A stretch of DNA of 64,000 nt from CAZNPU01 sp964575335 (GCA_964575335.1 CAZNPU010000001.1:368209-432208); one strand, 5' to 3'; counted from the first letter of the stretch, positions 16,003-25,265 are shown. The notes: a model not told the origin generated them from the letters alone. Numbers and translations: made by a program.

Positions 16003-16452
16003 TCACGCGCCGTTGCCCCGACCGTCGCGCGGACCGCCTGGATTTCTCCGCAGGGCCAGGATCAATCCCGATAACGCGCTGATGGCTTCTCGGATTTCCT
16101 TGATGTCGATTTCCGCCACCTGCCCATCACTGATGGCGGCGATCGCTTCTGCGCATTCGCGTACAGCATTGACGGCCGCATCGTTCAAGCCTTCCTGGCG
16201 CACGAAGTGGCCGCCCATTTCCTGACAGATGTAGTCAAGCACGCTGTCGCCCACCTCGGGATCGCTCGCCTGCAGACAGCGGATCAGCCGTTCGATCGGA
16301 TTCGGCTGGGCGCCGGCGAGCATGCGGTTGACCTGGCGCGTCGAAACGCCAAGAGCCTGGGCAAAACGTTTGGTGCCCACGCATTCCACAAGCGCAGTCA
16401 GCCTCCGCTGACATTCATTCTGAAGCGAGTCTTCTTCGTGCGCGTGAAGCAT
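16003..16452 (-). CDS. Small helix-turn-helix-like regulator
   Basis: 149 residues. The N-terminal 65 residues are helical, and CVGTKRFAQALGVSTRQVNRMLAG fits a helix-turn-helix of the phage CII/XRE sort. The rest is helical (QASDPEVGDSVLDYICQEMGG, DIKEIREAISALSGLILAL) and may mediate oligomerisation. I took the ATG at 16452, where TACAGT (16460-16465) lies 7 nt upstream; an earlier in-frame start at 16551 has less regular sequence. The gene sits just upstream of two inverted repeats and the VPSPG gene on the same strand and may regulate it. That link is inference from position. Confidence 0.75.
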   Translation of the reverse strand: MLHAHEEDSLQNECQRRLTALVECVGTKRFAQALGVSTRQVNRMLAGAQPNPIERLIRCLQASDPEVGDSVLDYICQEMGGHFVRQEGLNDAAVNAVRECAEAIAAISDGQVAEIDIKEIREAISALSGLILALRRNPGGPRDGRGNGA

Positions 16453-16627
16453 TCCAGGCACTGTACTCCATGGTGTGGCAAAGGCGGACAATTCCACAGT
16501 GGCCGCAGACGATAAAACCAGTTCAAAACATGCTTGATTCCATCCTACCAAGTTCCGCCGTCGCTGCCGCCGCTTGCCTCGCGCGGGGGGGCTGGCCGGG
16601 CATCGGGCGGCTGAACTGCTGTGAGAG

Positions 16628-18070
16628 CTACAGCAGGGGGCTCATCGTGCCCGCAACGCTGTACAGCAGCCGCCGCGGCCAGCGCAAGTTCCGCCAGCGG
16701 GCTGGATCGACCCAGACGGCGTTGGACATGTACGACTTCTGCAGGAATCGAAGCTGGCTGGCGAAGTCGTCGTCATACACCACCATGCTCACCTCAAAGT
16801 TCAATTCGAAGCTACGCCGGTCAAGGTTCGCGCTGCCGATCACCGCCAGCTGCCGGTCCACCGTAAGCGTTTTGGCGTGCAGTAGGCCGGCGGTGTATTC
16901 GTACAGTTGCACGCCCGATTCCAGCAGTTCGGCATAATGGCTGCGGCTGGCGGCGGCGACCAGCGGCGAGTCATTTCGCGCAGGCAAAACGAGAATCGTC
17001 TCCACGCCCCGCCGGGCTGCTGTGCACAACGCCGATACCGTCGCATCGTCGGGGACGAAGTACGGCGTGGTGATGATCAATTCATCGCGGGCGGTATGAA
17101 AGGCAATGTGGTTCAGTTGCCGCAGCGCTTCGTTGTAGGCGTTGGGGCCGGTGCCAATGACCTGCGCGATCGTGCCGTCAGGAATCGCCAGCGGCTGAAT
17201 GTTGAGCAGATGCTCAAGCGATTCGTGCGTGTCGAGATACCAGTCTTCAATGAACAGTGTCTGCAGATCCCACGTAACCGGGCCTTCCACACGCACCATG
17301 GCGTCAACCCACGGGCCATACTTGCGTTTGATGGTGAACTCGGCATCGGCGATGTTGTGACTGCCGGTGTAGCCGATCACGCCGTCAATCACCGCAATCT
17401 TGCGGTGATTGCGCAGATCGATGCGTGACAGCAGCATGCGAACCGGGTTGGCGGGAAGCGCTTCGACGACCTGCACGCCGGCGGACGCCAGCTCGCGCCG
17501 CAGCGTTGAGCGCAGAAACAGGCTGGACCCGACTGCATCCACAAGCAAGCGGCACGCCACGCCTCGCTGGGCGGCTCGCATCAGCGCCTCGGCGACGCGG
17601 TGACTGCTGTGATCGGTGAGGAAAATGTAAAACAGCAGATGGCAGTGCAATTCAGCGCGATCGATGTCATCGATGAGCGACTGAATAAACAAATCGGTGT
17701 CGCCGATCAGCGTTAAGCGGTTGCCGCCCAGCGCATCGTAGTTGGCCACCGATTCCGCCAAGAGGGCAATGTGCTTGAATTGATCGGGGATCGGCGGTCG
17801 AAGCGCCGCTGCGGCTGCAGCAGTGAACGGTATCGAACTCTGAATGCGCTGGATGATCGCTGCGTGTTCGCGAACGCGGCGGCCACCTAAACGCACTTCA
17901 CCAAACAGCAGATACAGCGCCACCCCTAATAACGGCAGCGCAAGGATGACCGCGATCCACGCCAATGCTGACGGGGCGCCACGTCGGCGCAGCAGCACCA
18001 CCACGGTAAAAGTAATGCGCAATACCATCTCCAGCGCCACAAACGTCAGCGGCCACCACCCGTTTGACAT
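16628..18070 (-). CDS. cls: Cardiolipin synthase (phospholipase D superfamily)
   Basis: 480 residues, the usual length for bacterial ClsA. Two N-terminal membrane helices (residues 8-26 and 34-55) precede two phospholipase D domains. Their HxK motifs are at His222 (NHRKIAVIDG) and His398 (LHAKTLTVD), with TGSHNIAD and GSANLDRRS as the following conserved stretches. It joins two phosphatidylglycerol molecules to cardiolipin at the membrane. No Shine-Dalgarno; TACACT at 18078-18083 lies 7 nt before the ATG. Confidence 0.94.
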   Translation of the reverse strand: MSNGWWPLTFVALEMVLRITFTVVVLLRRRGAPSALAWIAVILALPLLGVALYLLFGEVRLGGRRVREHAAIIQRIQSSIPFTAAAAAALRPPIPDQFKHIALLAESVANYDALGGNRLTLIGDTDLFIQSLIDDIDRAELHCHLLFYIFLTDHSSHRVAEALMRAAQRGVACRLLVDAVGSSLFLRSTLRRELASAGVQVVEALPANPVRMLLSRIDLRNHRKIAVIDGVIGYTGSHNIADAEFTIKRKYGPWVDAMVRVEGPVTWDLQTLFIEDWYLDTHESLEHLLNIQPLAIPDGTIAQVIGTGPNAYNEALRQLNHIAFHTARDELIITTPYFVPDDATVSALCTAARRGVETILVLPARNDSPLVAAASRSHYAELLESGVQLYEYTAGLLHAKTLTVDRQLAVIGSANLDRRSFELNFEVSMVVYDDDFASQLRFLQKSYMSNAVWVDPARWRNLRWPRRLLYSVAGTMSPLL

Positions 18071-18109
18071 GTGTGACAGTGTAGTGAGCTGTGCGCGATG
18101 CGCAGCAGA

Positions 18110-18835
18110 TTACTCGCTGACGTCCGCCGACGGCGCAGCTTGTTGACTGTTGTTGTTGCTGCGGCTTCTTTTTTTCGCAATCAGCAGCATGATGCCGACT
18201 TCCAGCCACACGACCACGGCGGCAATTCCGAGCAGAAGTATCCAAAGCCACTGCGATGTCGTCATTTGCGCGCCGCCGCCGCTGCCAAGTTCATGCACCG
18301 CAGCAATCGGCCCAAGCTGCGCAACATAGCCCGCGACGGGTATGCCCATGACGCTGCCCAGCCACGTTGCAATCGGTCCACCCAGGCACATGATCAGGCA
18401 CACCAGCATCGCTGCGTTGCGCGGTCCGGCTCGGTTGGAGGTGATCGCGCCGGCAACCACAGCCCCGGCCAGCAACAGCCAGCCGATGAGCGTCGCATCA
18501 ATCGCAGCGGTGCGAAGCGTCGTCCATGTCGTCACCAACCGCAGCGGCCACACGACCACCTGCACCAATCCCACCAGCACAACAAGATCAAGCAGCGTCT
18601 GCGCAATGGGATAGGGCGGTCGGTCCTGACTCAATCGCAAAAGCGGCCAGCCGATCATCAGCCCCGTGATCACGCACAGAAGCATCATGCGAACGCCCGG
18701 CATATAGCTGGCAGACGACGGCTGCACCGGCGGGCGAAGGCCGATCGACAACATCCAACTGCCGATCAGCCAGATCGAGGCAAGAAAGATCAGCCCTCTC
18801 GGCAACAGCAGCGGCGGCGAATTGGGGCGCGGCAT
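18110..18835 (-). CDS. Multi-span membrane protein of unknown function
   Basis: About 241 residues with six or seven hydrophobic helices (GLIFLASIWLIGSW, MLLCVITGLMIGW, LLDLVVLVGLVQVVVW, LIGWLLLAGAVVAGAIT, AAMLVCLIMCLGGPIA, WLWILLLGIAAVVVWLEVG) and a polar, basic C-terminal tail. I took the ATG at 18835, preceded by TATACT at 18842-18847, six bases before it. An in-frame ATG at 18937, which would abut ftsQ, is the alternative. It lies downstream of murB-ddl-ftsQ on the same strand, so an envelope role is plausible. No family is recognised. Confidence 0.75.
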   Translation of the reverse strand: MPRPNSPPLLLPRGLIFLASIWLIGSWMLSIGLRPPVQPSSASYMPGVRMMLLCVITGLMIGWPLLRLSQDRPPYPIAQTLLDLVVLVGLVQVVVWPLRLVTTWTTLRTAAIDATLIGWLLLAGAVVAGAITSNRAGPRNAAMLVCLIMCLGGPIATWLGSVMGIPVAGYVAQLGPIAAVHELGSGGGAQMTTSQWLWILLLGIAAVVVWLEVGIMLLIAKKRSRSNNNSQQAAPSADVSE

Positions 18836-18841
18836 GACAAC

Positions 18842-18847
18842 AGTATA
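18842..18847 (-). promoter_or_regulatory. -10 box six bases before the start codon
   Basis: TATACT ends 6 nt before the ATG at 18835, so transcription should begin at or very near the start codon. No -35 of good quality was found. Confidence 0.4.
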
Positions 18848-18936
18848 TTGAGCAGGTTCCCGACCGAGACCAGCGGAAAACGCCAGAAGTCCAGTGACGA
18901 GGAAGCGCTTCGTCGTTGCAGAAAATGCACGCGGCA

Positions 18937-19860
18937 CTAGCGCGTTGAGACGTGTTTGGGGTCGGTGATGTCGATTTCGCCGGTGTAGTGCATGTCGATG
19001 CGGCCATGCTCAGCAAACATGAACGTCAGCCGATGAATCTTGCCCGGGGCCAGTTCTTCCAGTGCCGCCTCTTCGCCCGGCGGGCCGCCCCAGACAATCA
19101 CGCTGCCCGTATCGGTGCGCAGCTTGATCGGCTGGCCGCTCAAATGGCCTGAGACATCGATTTCCGCCACCTGATGACGCCAGGGCTGCTGATAGATCAG
19201 CCGCAGAAGCGTCAGCCCTGCCTGCACATCGGTGCCCTCCCATTGCAGCCCCGGTCGCTGTGGTCGGGGAAACCGCACGCCGCTGATGGCAATGACGGAT
19301 GACTCCACGCCGCCGATCTCAACAATCGGCCCCGGTTGGCCCGGCCGATACGAGCGAGGCAGCAAGCGGCCGGTGACATCCACCAGATGATCGCCTTCAT
19401 GATCGCGAATCACGGTGATCGGCCGAATATAGCGGGCATGAATCTCAATGAGATCGTCATTGGTGCGGCGAACCTGGTCAATCGATTCGAACCAGCCGCT
19501 GGCAAGCAGCAACTCGCGTATTGCGATCAGTTCATCGCGCCGCAGCGGGTCGCCGCTGACCTGCAGCAGAGCGGAGCGTTCGAGTGTGGCGGCAATCTGA
19601 CCTTTGAACCAGCGGGGCGGATCGATAAAGCGGACTTCAACCTGATCGGCAAACCGCTGCTGCGATGCAAATGCCTGCAGCTTCGGCACGCTGATGACCC
19701 AGCCGGCAATCAGCCCGCCAATGGTCAGGAGCCAGGCCATGCCGACCGCGCTTCGCCGCAGCACGTACATGTCCGGCATTTTGATCCAGCTCAGATTGAG
19801 CCTGAACCGCCATTTGCGACTGGTTTGTGTCTTGGTTTTCTGTTTCCGCCGCTTGGCCAT
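18937..19860 (-). CDS. ftsQ: Cell division protein FtsQ/DivIB-like
   Basis: 307 residues. There is a short basic cytoplasmic N-terminus (MAKRRKQKTK), one membrane helix at about 40-60 (VGMAWLLTIGGLIAGWVIS), and an outside part starting with a POTRA-like stretch (FIDPPRWFKGQIAATLERSALLQVSGDPLRRDELIAIRELLLASGWFESIDQVRRT). FtsQ connects early and late divisome proteins in E. coli. The assignment rests on architecture and on gene order, since it follows murB and ddl as in the dcw cluster. Sequence conservation of FtsQ is always low. TAGCAT lies 5 nt before the ATG. Confidence 0.8.
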   Translation of the reverse strand: MAKRRKQKTKTQTSRKWRFRLNLSWIKMPDMYVLRRSAVGMAWLLTIGGLIAGWVISVPKLQAFASQQRFADQVEVRFIDPPRWFKGQIAATLERSALLQVSGDPLRRDELIAIRELLLASGWFESIDQVRRTNDDLIEIHARYIRPITVIRDHEGDHLVDVTGRLLPRSYRPGQPGPIVEIGGVESSVIAISGVRFPRPQRPGLQWEGTDVQAGLTLLRLIYQQPWRHQVAEIDVSGHLSGQPIKLRTDTGSVIVWGGPPGEEAALEELAPGKIHRLTFMFAEHGRIDMHYTGEIDITDPKHVSTR

Positions 19861-19971
19861 GTCAAATGCTACCGATCCTCTCTCCCGAACCAATGCGCAA
19901 ATAATGCGCGCAGCAGAGCTGCGCGATGCACTCATCCTCCATCGGCGAGTAAGGGTAGGGCGGCTTGAGAA

Positions 19972-20949
19972 TCAGCGGCTTGCAGCAGCGGCGGCGGCAG
20001 CAATGGAAGCGCTGAGCGATGGAGTGGCGCTTGTATCGCTGCTGGCGCGGGCCAGAGCGGCTTCAACCAGCTTCACACACAATGCAGGCATGTCCAATCC
20101 CGTTGTGCGGGCGGCCATGGGCACGAGCGAATGCGTGGTGAAGCCCGGCATGGTGTTGATTTCCAGAAACCACGGCTGATGATCCGCATCCAGCATGAAG
20201 TCGGCCCGCGCCACGTCGCGGCACCCAAGCCGGTCAAACGCCGTCAACGCCATCTGCACGCATTGTTCTGCAACGCCGGGCGGCAGGGGAGGATCAACCA
20301 GATACTGCGTGTCGTCGCGCGTGTATTTGGCCTCGTAGTCGTAAAACGTCACCGCTTCGCTGGGAATGATCTCGATCAGCGGCAGCGATCGGCCGCAGAG
20401 TATGCCAGCAGTAATTTCGCGCCCTTTGATATATCGCTCAGCCATCAGCCTGCCGCGCTTGGGATGCAGCTCGTGCCGCGCTTTGCTGACCTGTTCACGA
20501 GTGTGACAAATGCGCAGATCAACGCTGGAGCCGTCATCCACCGGCTTGAGCACCAGCGGCGGGTCAAGCTCGCACTCATCTTCGGGCAGCAGTTGCTGGG
20601 CGGGCGGCGTGACGACGCCGACTTCCGCAAGCAGACTCTTGGCGATCAACTTGTCCATCGCCAGCTTTGCTGCCTCGGGCCTGGATCCGACATACGGCAC
20701 GCCGAGTGCCTCCAGCAATTCCTGCAGCGGCCCGCCTTCGCCCCAGTGGCCGTGCAAAACCGGAAAGATCACATCGCAATCGCCAGCGAGGGCTTTGAGC
20801 TCATCGAGCGTCGGCTTGTCGATGATGTGATCGCGAACGTGAAAACGACTGGAATCACGCAGCGCACAAGCGACTTGGGCGCCCGAGCACAGGCTTACTT
20901 CGCGCTCAGCATCCGGGCCGCCCATCAATACCAGAACTGTCGGCTGCAC
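19972..20949 (-). CDS. ddl: D-alanine--D-alanine ligase
   Basis: Cytoplasmic ATP-grasp enzyme joining two D-alanines for the peptidoglycan stem peptide. 325 residues. Visible are VLVLMGGPDAEREVSLCSG, FPVLHGHWGEGGPLQELLE, PYVGSRPEAAKLAMDK, PLVLKPVDDGSSVDL, AERYIKGREITAGIL, TFYDYEAKYT and the magnesium-binding FLEINTMPGFTTHSL. The C-terminal 20 residues are a low-complexity serine/alanine tail. The start is GTG at 20949 with GGAG 8 nt upstream. It lies between murB and ftsQ on the same strand. Confidence 0.97.
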   Translation of the reverse strand: MQPTVLVLMGGPDAEREVSLCSGAQVACALRDSSRFHVRDHIIDKPTLDELKALAGDCDVIFPVLHGHWGEGGPLQELLEALGVPYVGSRPEAAKLAMDKLIAKSLLAEVGVVTPPAQQLLPEDECELDPPLVLKPVDDGSSVDLRICHTREQVSKARHELHPKRGRLMAERYIKGREITAGILCGRSLPLIEIIPSEAVTFYDYEAKYTRDDTQYLVDPPLPPGVAEQCVQMALTAFDRLGCRDVARADFMLDADHQPWFLEINTMPGFTTHSLVPMAARTTGLDMPALCVKLVEAALARASSDTSATPSLSASIAAAAAAASR

Positions 20950-21125
20950 CTGTATTACTCCAATCGATTGTTTTCACCGGTCGCACTCAAAATAGCACTC
21001 TGCATGATGCTTCATGCAACCGATCGCATTTGTATCGACATCCAGTGCTGCCTGTCTTCCTGTTTCGTTGCGTATTGTGCGCGCACATTGATGGGAGACA
21101 GCTTTGCGTCTGAATGTCGGGCGTG

Positions 21126-22079
21126 TCATGTCGGTTCGCCGCGTTTCCAGATGGCGATTTCTTCCTTCAGCTCGATGCCGCTGTGTTCGTAGACGCGTTG
21201 CTTGATAAGTGCGAGCAATCGCAGCACATCCTCAGCCGTCGCGCCGGGTTTGGTGACGATGAAGTTGGCGTGCCGTTCGCTCACCGACGCTCCGCCCACG
21301 GCAAGGCCCTTCAAGCCCGCTTCGTCGATCAACTTGCCCGCGGAGACGCGCTGCTCGGTCACCGGATCGATCGGGTTTTTGAAGGTGCAGCCGGCTGAAT
21401 GATCCGCCAGCGGCTGCGTGGATTTCTTGTACGCAAAGATTTCCTTGATGCGATCACGCAGCGCAAGAGGATCGGCAGGCGTGAGCCGAAACATGGCCGA
21501 AAGGATGATCGGATCAGGGATATTGGTGCTGCGATACCCGAATTTGATCTCGCTGGCGGGGTAGGTGACGATTTCGCCGGTTTTCGTGAGACAGGTAACC
21601 GATTCGATTGAGTCGCCAATAAAGCCGTACGCGCCGCCGGCATTCATGCGAATCGCTCCGCCGATGGATGCGGGAATGCCTGCCATCTGGCTCAAGCCGT
21701 CAAAGCCGCGCCGGGCCGCGTCCATCAGCGTTTTGGCCATGTCCGCCCCGGCCATGGCCTTCATGGCATGCACTTCGCCGGTGGGGTTGTATTTGATCTC
21801 GGTAAACGCCGGCGTATCGAGCTTCACCACAATGCCGTCAACGCCTTCATCAGCCACCAGCAGATTCGCGCCCGAACCCAGAACCCGCAGCGGCGTGCCG
21901 GAACGGTGACAGCGCTTCATCAGCGTCGCCAGGGCTTCGATCGTTCGAGGACGCACCAGCAAATCCGCCCGTCCGCCGATGCCGTACCACGTCATGGCGG
22001 GACCGATCGGAGCGTCGGCAGCGACATCGACTTCAAGATCGCCAAATAGGCTGGAAGCGCTCTGCAGCATTGTGGCCAT
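21126..22079 (-). CDS. murB: UDP-N-acetylenolpyruvoylglucosamine reductase
   Basis: FAD enzyme completing UDP-MurNAc synthesis. 317 residues. The FAD-binding region shows TWYGIGGRADLLVRP, LRVLGSGANLLVADEGVDG and GIPASIGGAIRMNAGGAYG; then FGYRST and SAGCTFKNP. The last motif carries Cys231 where E. coli MurB has the proton-donating serine, a variant I recall from other lineages. The C-terminus SERHANFIVTKPGATAEDVLRLL is typical of type II MurB. GGAG lies a few bases before the ATG. It is the first gene of the murB-ddl-ftsQ run, with a 176-bp gap to ddl. Confidence 0.97.
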   Translation of the reverse strand: MATMLQSASSLFGDLEVDVAADAPIGPAMTWYGIGGRADLLVRPRTIEALATLMKRCHRSGTPLRVLGSGANLLVADEGVDGIVVKLDTPAFTEIKYNPTGEVHAMKAMAGADMAKTLMDAARRGFDGLSQMAGIPASIGGAIRMNAGGAYGFIGDSIESVTCLTKTGEIVTYPASEIKFGYRSTNIPDPIILSAMFRLTPADPLALRDRIKEIFAYKKSTQPLADHSAGCTFKNPIDPVTEQRVSAGKLIDEAGLKGLAVGGASVSERHANFIVTKPGATAEDVLRLLALIKQRVYEHSGIELKEEIAIWKRGEPT

Positions 22080-22180
22080 GATACTCCGATCGGCGTATCT
22101 GCCGTCGTTTCAATACTTACGCATCGATCAATGCGATGATACCGGCCGATTGCCCGCGCTGATGGATGTAAGATGCACGC

Positions 22181-22411
22181 ATGAGCGACTTTGCGTGGAA
22201 TTTTCCCTATCCGTCGCAGCGCATGCCGGTGATCGAGGTCGCGTTCCTCAACGGTCAGCAGATGCCCACCGTCGAGAGCGCGGATGCCGACTTCAACACG
22301 CTCGGCATCCAGATGCGCGGCTACCACGACTTCGGCGTTGCGAAACAGGAGGGGAGCGCAGCGCGAGTGGAGATCGTGCCGTTCACGTGGCACCGGGGGG
22401 AAGTGGAGTGA
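22181..22411 (+). CDS. 76-residue ORF, possible remnant gene
   Basis: Opens with FAWNFPYPSQRMPV, which resembles, from memory, the start of a group of gamma-glutamyltransferases (YPSQRMPVxARNVVATSQP). After that ten-residue match the expected sequence is absent and the protein continues with LGIQMRGYHDFGVAKQEG to a short tail, which I cannot place. It could be a gene with a large internal deletion or an unrelated small protein. TAAGAT at 22169-22174 is 6 nt before the ATG. It is divergent from murB and convergent with the next gene. Confidence 0.5.
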   Translation: MSDFAWNFPYPSQRMPVIEVAFLNGQQMPTVESADADFNTLGIQMRGYHDFGVAKQEGSAARVEIVPFTWHRGEVE

Positions 22412-22497
22412 ATGCCATTTGTGCGGCGTGGATTCTCGATTCCCGAGGCTTACGCCTGCATCGGCTCAACTTGTTCAGTACGGCTCGTTCGGTGCCT

Positions 22498-22998
22498 TCA
22501 CTCTTCATCCCCAGTGCCCACTTCCGATTTGGACTCTAAAGCGACCTCGCTGACCATGACATTTGCCACCGCAGTCCTTTGATTCCCTGCGGCATCGCGG
22601 GCTCGGGCCCAGATCACATAGCTGCCTGCGACCGGGAAGACGATCTGCCTCCCCGGTTGCGAGGGGACCGCGTTGATCCAAGATGATGGATCGCCATCGA
22701 TGTCATGCCCCTCAATCTCCAGCGTGATTTGTGGACTGGGATCCGCGTTGTCAATACTTGTGACCAATACAGTCACCGCGTCTCCGGGGCGTATGACAGG
22801 ATATCGTCCGGGTGGATGTACAACACCATCCACTTCCAATCGGATCGAGACCGTCGGTGGAATCTGATCCCTCCGATCAACAGTGAACGATACGCTTGGG
22901 TACATCCCGATGAACGCAAGTACCAAGAGTCCAGCGGCAACTACGCCGCCGAAGATTATGAATAGCAGGATCGGAGTTCGGGCAGTTTCGCTCCTCAC
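22498..22998 (-). CDS. Membrane-anchored Ig-like domain protein
   Basis: 166 residues. An N-terminal membrane helix at about 9-32 (ILLFIIFGGVVAAGLLVLAFIG) is followed by a beta-sandwich-like extracellular part with PGDAVTVLVTSIDNAD, a glycine/aspartate turn region and a closing strand pattern VAGSYVIWARARDAAGNQ. The last is typical of PKD or Ig-like repeats. Its ATG overlaps the stop of the large upstream gene by 4 bp (ATGA), so the two are translated together and probably work together at the cell surface. Confidence 0.75.
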   Translation of the reverse strand: MRSETARTPILLFIIFGGVVAAGLLVLAFIGMYPSVSFTVDRRDQIPPTVSIRLEVDGVVHPPGRYPVIRPGDAVTVLVTSIDNADPSPQITLEIEGHDIDGDPSSWINAVPSQPGRQIVFPVAGSYVIWARARDAAGNQRTAVANVMVSEVALESKSEVGTGDEE

Positions 22999-25265
22999 GG
23001 ACCATCCCCCCCGGGTGGTGGGAGCAAGTCGATCACGATTGGTTCGATCGGCTCAACATCCGGGCAATCCGTCGTTGTTGGCGTAATAGTGAGACCAGCA
23101 GTCCCGGATGTGAACTCAGCTTCTGAGAACGCAGTCCAGCCGTTTAGGAGCCCGCATGTGGCGCTGACCGCCGCATCCAAGGCCGTTGCGACAGTCACCG
23201 ACAGTGAACACTGGTCAAATGTCTGGTTGAGAGCGGCAGTATGTGCGAACGCACCCGTTGTTTGTCCGGCCTCGATGGGTATCGGAATGCCGTACGGACC
23301 TTCAACATATTGTCCACCACCGTCATCTGACAGCGTCACGCTACCCGACGCGACCACGCTGACTCCTTGAGTGGCCACGCTTATCACACCACCGATGTCA
23401 GCGTGGGCGGCGGGATCAATCCTCACAGTGCCGGCAATCGCCGGCGCGGCACTCACGTTGATACTACATTCGTTACAGCAATCCGACCCAACCAGTTCGA
23501 CCGTATGCACGCCGGAGTGTGTAATCGCGCACGGCGGTGGAGCGACTGTCGTTGGCCAACTCGAGAAACTAATCCATGCTCGACCCGATCCGCTCAGGCC
23601 TGAACACGTGGCCCAGAAACTCATTTCTGCGTCGGACCAGGGCGTGTACTCGCCGAAGAGACAAGATGTCGCACCCGAGCAGTGGAACTCGACCCACTCG
23701 CAGGGGGGCGGAGGCGGTGGCGGTGGATCACTGTCGTCATCACAAGGGGGAATGAAAATGCCCACAGAGTCTACTGCAGGGACCATTGCGGCGAGATGAA
23801 ATCGGTCGCCGGTGGATGGCTCGCCGCGGCCATGCACAACCAGCTGGGCCGAAAAGTCTGGAGGTGATATCTCGGCGTATATCAGTTCGAAACCGACGCG
23901 TAAGTAGCAGTCCTCGTAATCCACAAACGTGAGTTGCTGCGATGACGGGAAGAGCCACTCTCCATCATCGGCGAGCAGTCGGATCCGAAGTGTGTCGGGG
24001 TGAATGTCCTTGACATCGAACTCAGTGGAGGTCATTCGGAGATGAGCCGCGACTCGCAGCAGATTCCCTGGAAGCTCTTCAAATACTACATCCGAAACAT
24101 GAACAGATGGACCGAACAACATCCGATCCCTGATTTCGAACGACTTGACGATCCGTCTAGTGTTGCCAGAGCTGTCAATCGCATCAACTACGACAGTATG
24201 GAACCCCACGGAGGTGATTGTGTGCCCATCGCCGAGCAGGGATCCGTTCGCATATGTAACAATCGAAGGCGCCACATCAACATTGTCGCTGGCGGCCACA
24301 GCAACGGAGATTGACGCGGGCGCGACGAAACACTGGTGTGTTGCAAGGGGCGACTGGATGCTCGTTCCAGTTCCGGCAAGAACGATGCTGGCACTTGGCG
24401 GCGTCACATCCTTCAGCGTGATAACGAAGCGGTTTGCCACGAACTGGACACCATCCGCGTCAACGCCACCTCCGTTGATCGCGATCGTCTGCGGACCTGT
24501 GAAGACGGAGCCTGGCGCGACGCTCTGCCATGCGTCAGCCGGATCAACCAACGACAATGCTTCGAGCTGACTTGACAGATCAGTGGCCGTCCAGGTTCCG
24601 TTGCTGTTAAGGGGATAGGAGAGGCTGATCCACTCATCACATTTTATTTGTGGGACCGTGAACCCTGCTAACAGAGCACCGCCAGCGCTTGTGGCAAGAT
24701 CTGCCTCAACCATCGCTGCCATTGTGGAGATGATCTCGTTTTGCGTACAATCGGAAACTCGGGTCCAGATTGAGATCTTTGCCGCGCTCCAACCGCTGGT
24801 ATCGAGACTTTCGATCAGGGCGCCGGGTTCCGGCATTGAATCGATGATCGGCGCGAAGGGATCGTCTTTGAACACACCAGTAGCAAACTTGCCTGGTTCG
24901 GATCCTGCCGTGATATCAATGCCTTGTTGAGCCTCAGCTATTGGCCAATTGGCATCCGTTAAATCATTGAGTCCAAGGGTGCCTTTGATGTGTGCGATCG
25001 CGGCATAATTGTCCTGATCGTGCCACGCATAGGCCTGCCATGTGCGGTCATCGATGCGGAGAAACCAAACTGCCGTGACGTTATCCCCGATTACTTGATC
25101 TGGATCGCGCAGGGCCACGAAGCTTTCGACCTGAGTTCCAATGAGCGTCGGGACGATTGTCCACTCTTCAAGTGTAATATGAAGGTCTGAGACAGTGCGG
25201 ACTTGGCCAATGGCGGTCTGGACCATGATTAAGATTGTAGCGGCGAAAACAAGTAGCATCCTCAT
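22995..25265 (-). CDS. Large secreted multi-domain protein with proline linker
   Basis: 756 residues. The signal peptide is at 1-20 (MLLVFAATILIMVQTAIG). Several beta-rich domains follow. An Ig/PKD-like unit with ASDNVDVAPSIVTYANGS and VVVDAIDSSGNTRRIV sits in the middle. Then come a DDDSDPPPPPPPP linker and a cysteine-containing C-terminal part (CSGATSCLFGEY, SDCCNECSI). The ATG at 25265 has AGGA 8 nt before it; a longer in-frame reading to 25352 lacks a ribosome site and would bury the signal peptide. Composition is less GC-skewed than the neighbours. Function unknown, probably a surface or matrix protein. Confidence 0.8.
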   Translation of the reverse strand: MRMLLVFAATILIMVQTAIGQVRTVSDLHITLEEWTIVPTLIGTQVESFVALRDPDQVIGDNVTAVWFLRIDDRTWQAYAWHDQDNYAAIAHIKGTLGLNDLTDANWPIAEAQQGIDITAGSEPGKFATGVFKDDPFAPIIDSMPEPGALIESLDTSGWSAAKISIWTRVSDCTQNEIISTMAAMVEADLATSAGGALLAGFTVPQIKCDEWISLSYPLNSNGTWTATDLSSQLEALSLVDPADAWQSVAPGSVFTGPQTIAINGGGVDADGVQFVANRFVITLKDVTPPSASIVLAGTGTSIQSPLATHQCFVAPASISVAVAASDNVDVAPSIVTYANGSLLGDGHTITSVGFHTVVVDAIDSSGNTRRIVKSFEIRDRMLFGPSVHVSDVVFEELPGNLLRVAAHLRMTSTEFDVKDIHPDTLRIRLLADDGEWLFPSSQQLTFVDYEDCYLRVGFELIYAEISPPDFSAQLVVHGRGEPSTGDRFHLAAMVPAVDSVGIFIPPCDDDSDPPPPPPPPCEWVEFHCSGATSCLFGEYTPWSDAEMSFWATCSGLSGSGRAWISFSSWPTTVAPPPCAITHSGVHTVELVGSDCCNECSINVSAAPAIAGTVRIDPAAHADIGGVISVATQGVSVVASGSVTLSDDGGGQYVEGPYGIPIPIEAGQTTGAFAHTAALNQTFDQCSLSVTVATALDAAVSATCGLLNGWTAFSEAEFTSGTAGLTITPTTTDCPDVEPIEPIVIDLLPPPGGDGP

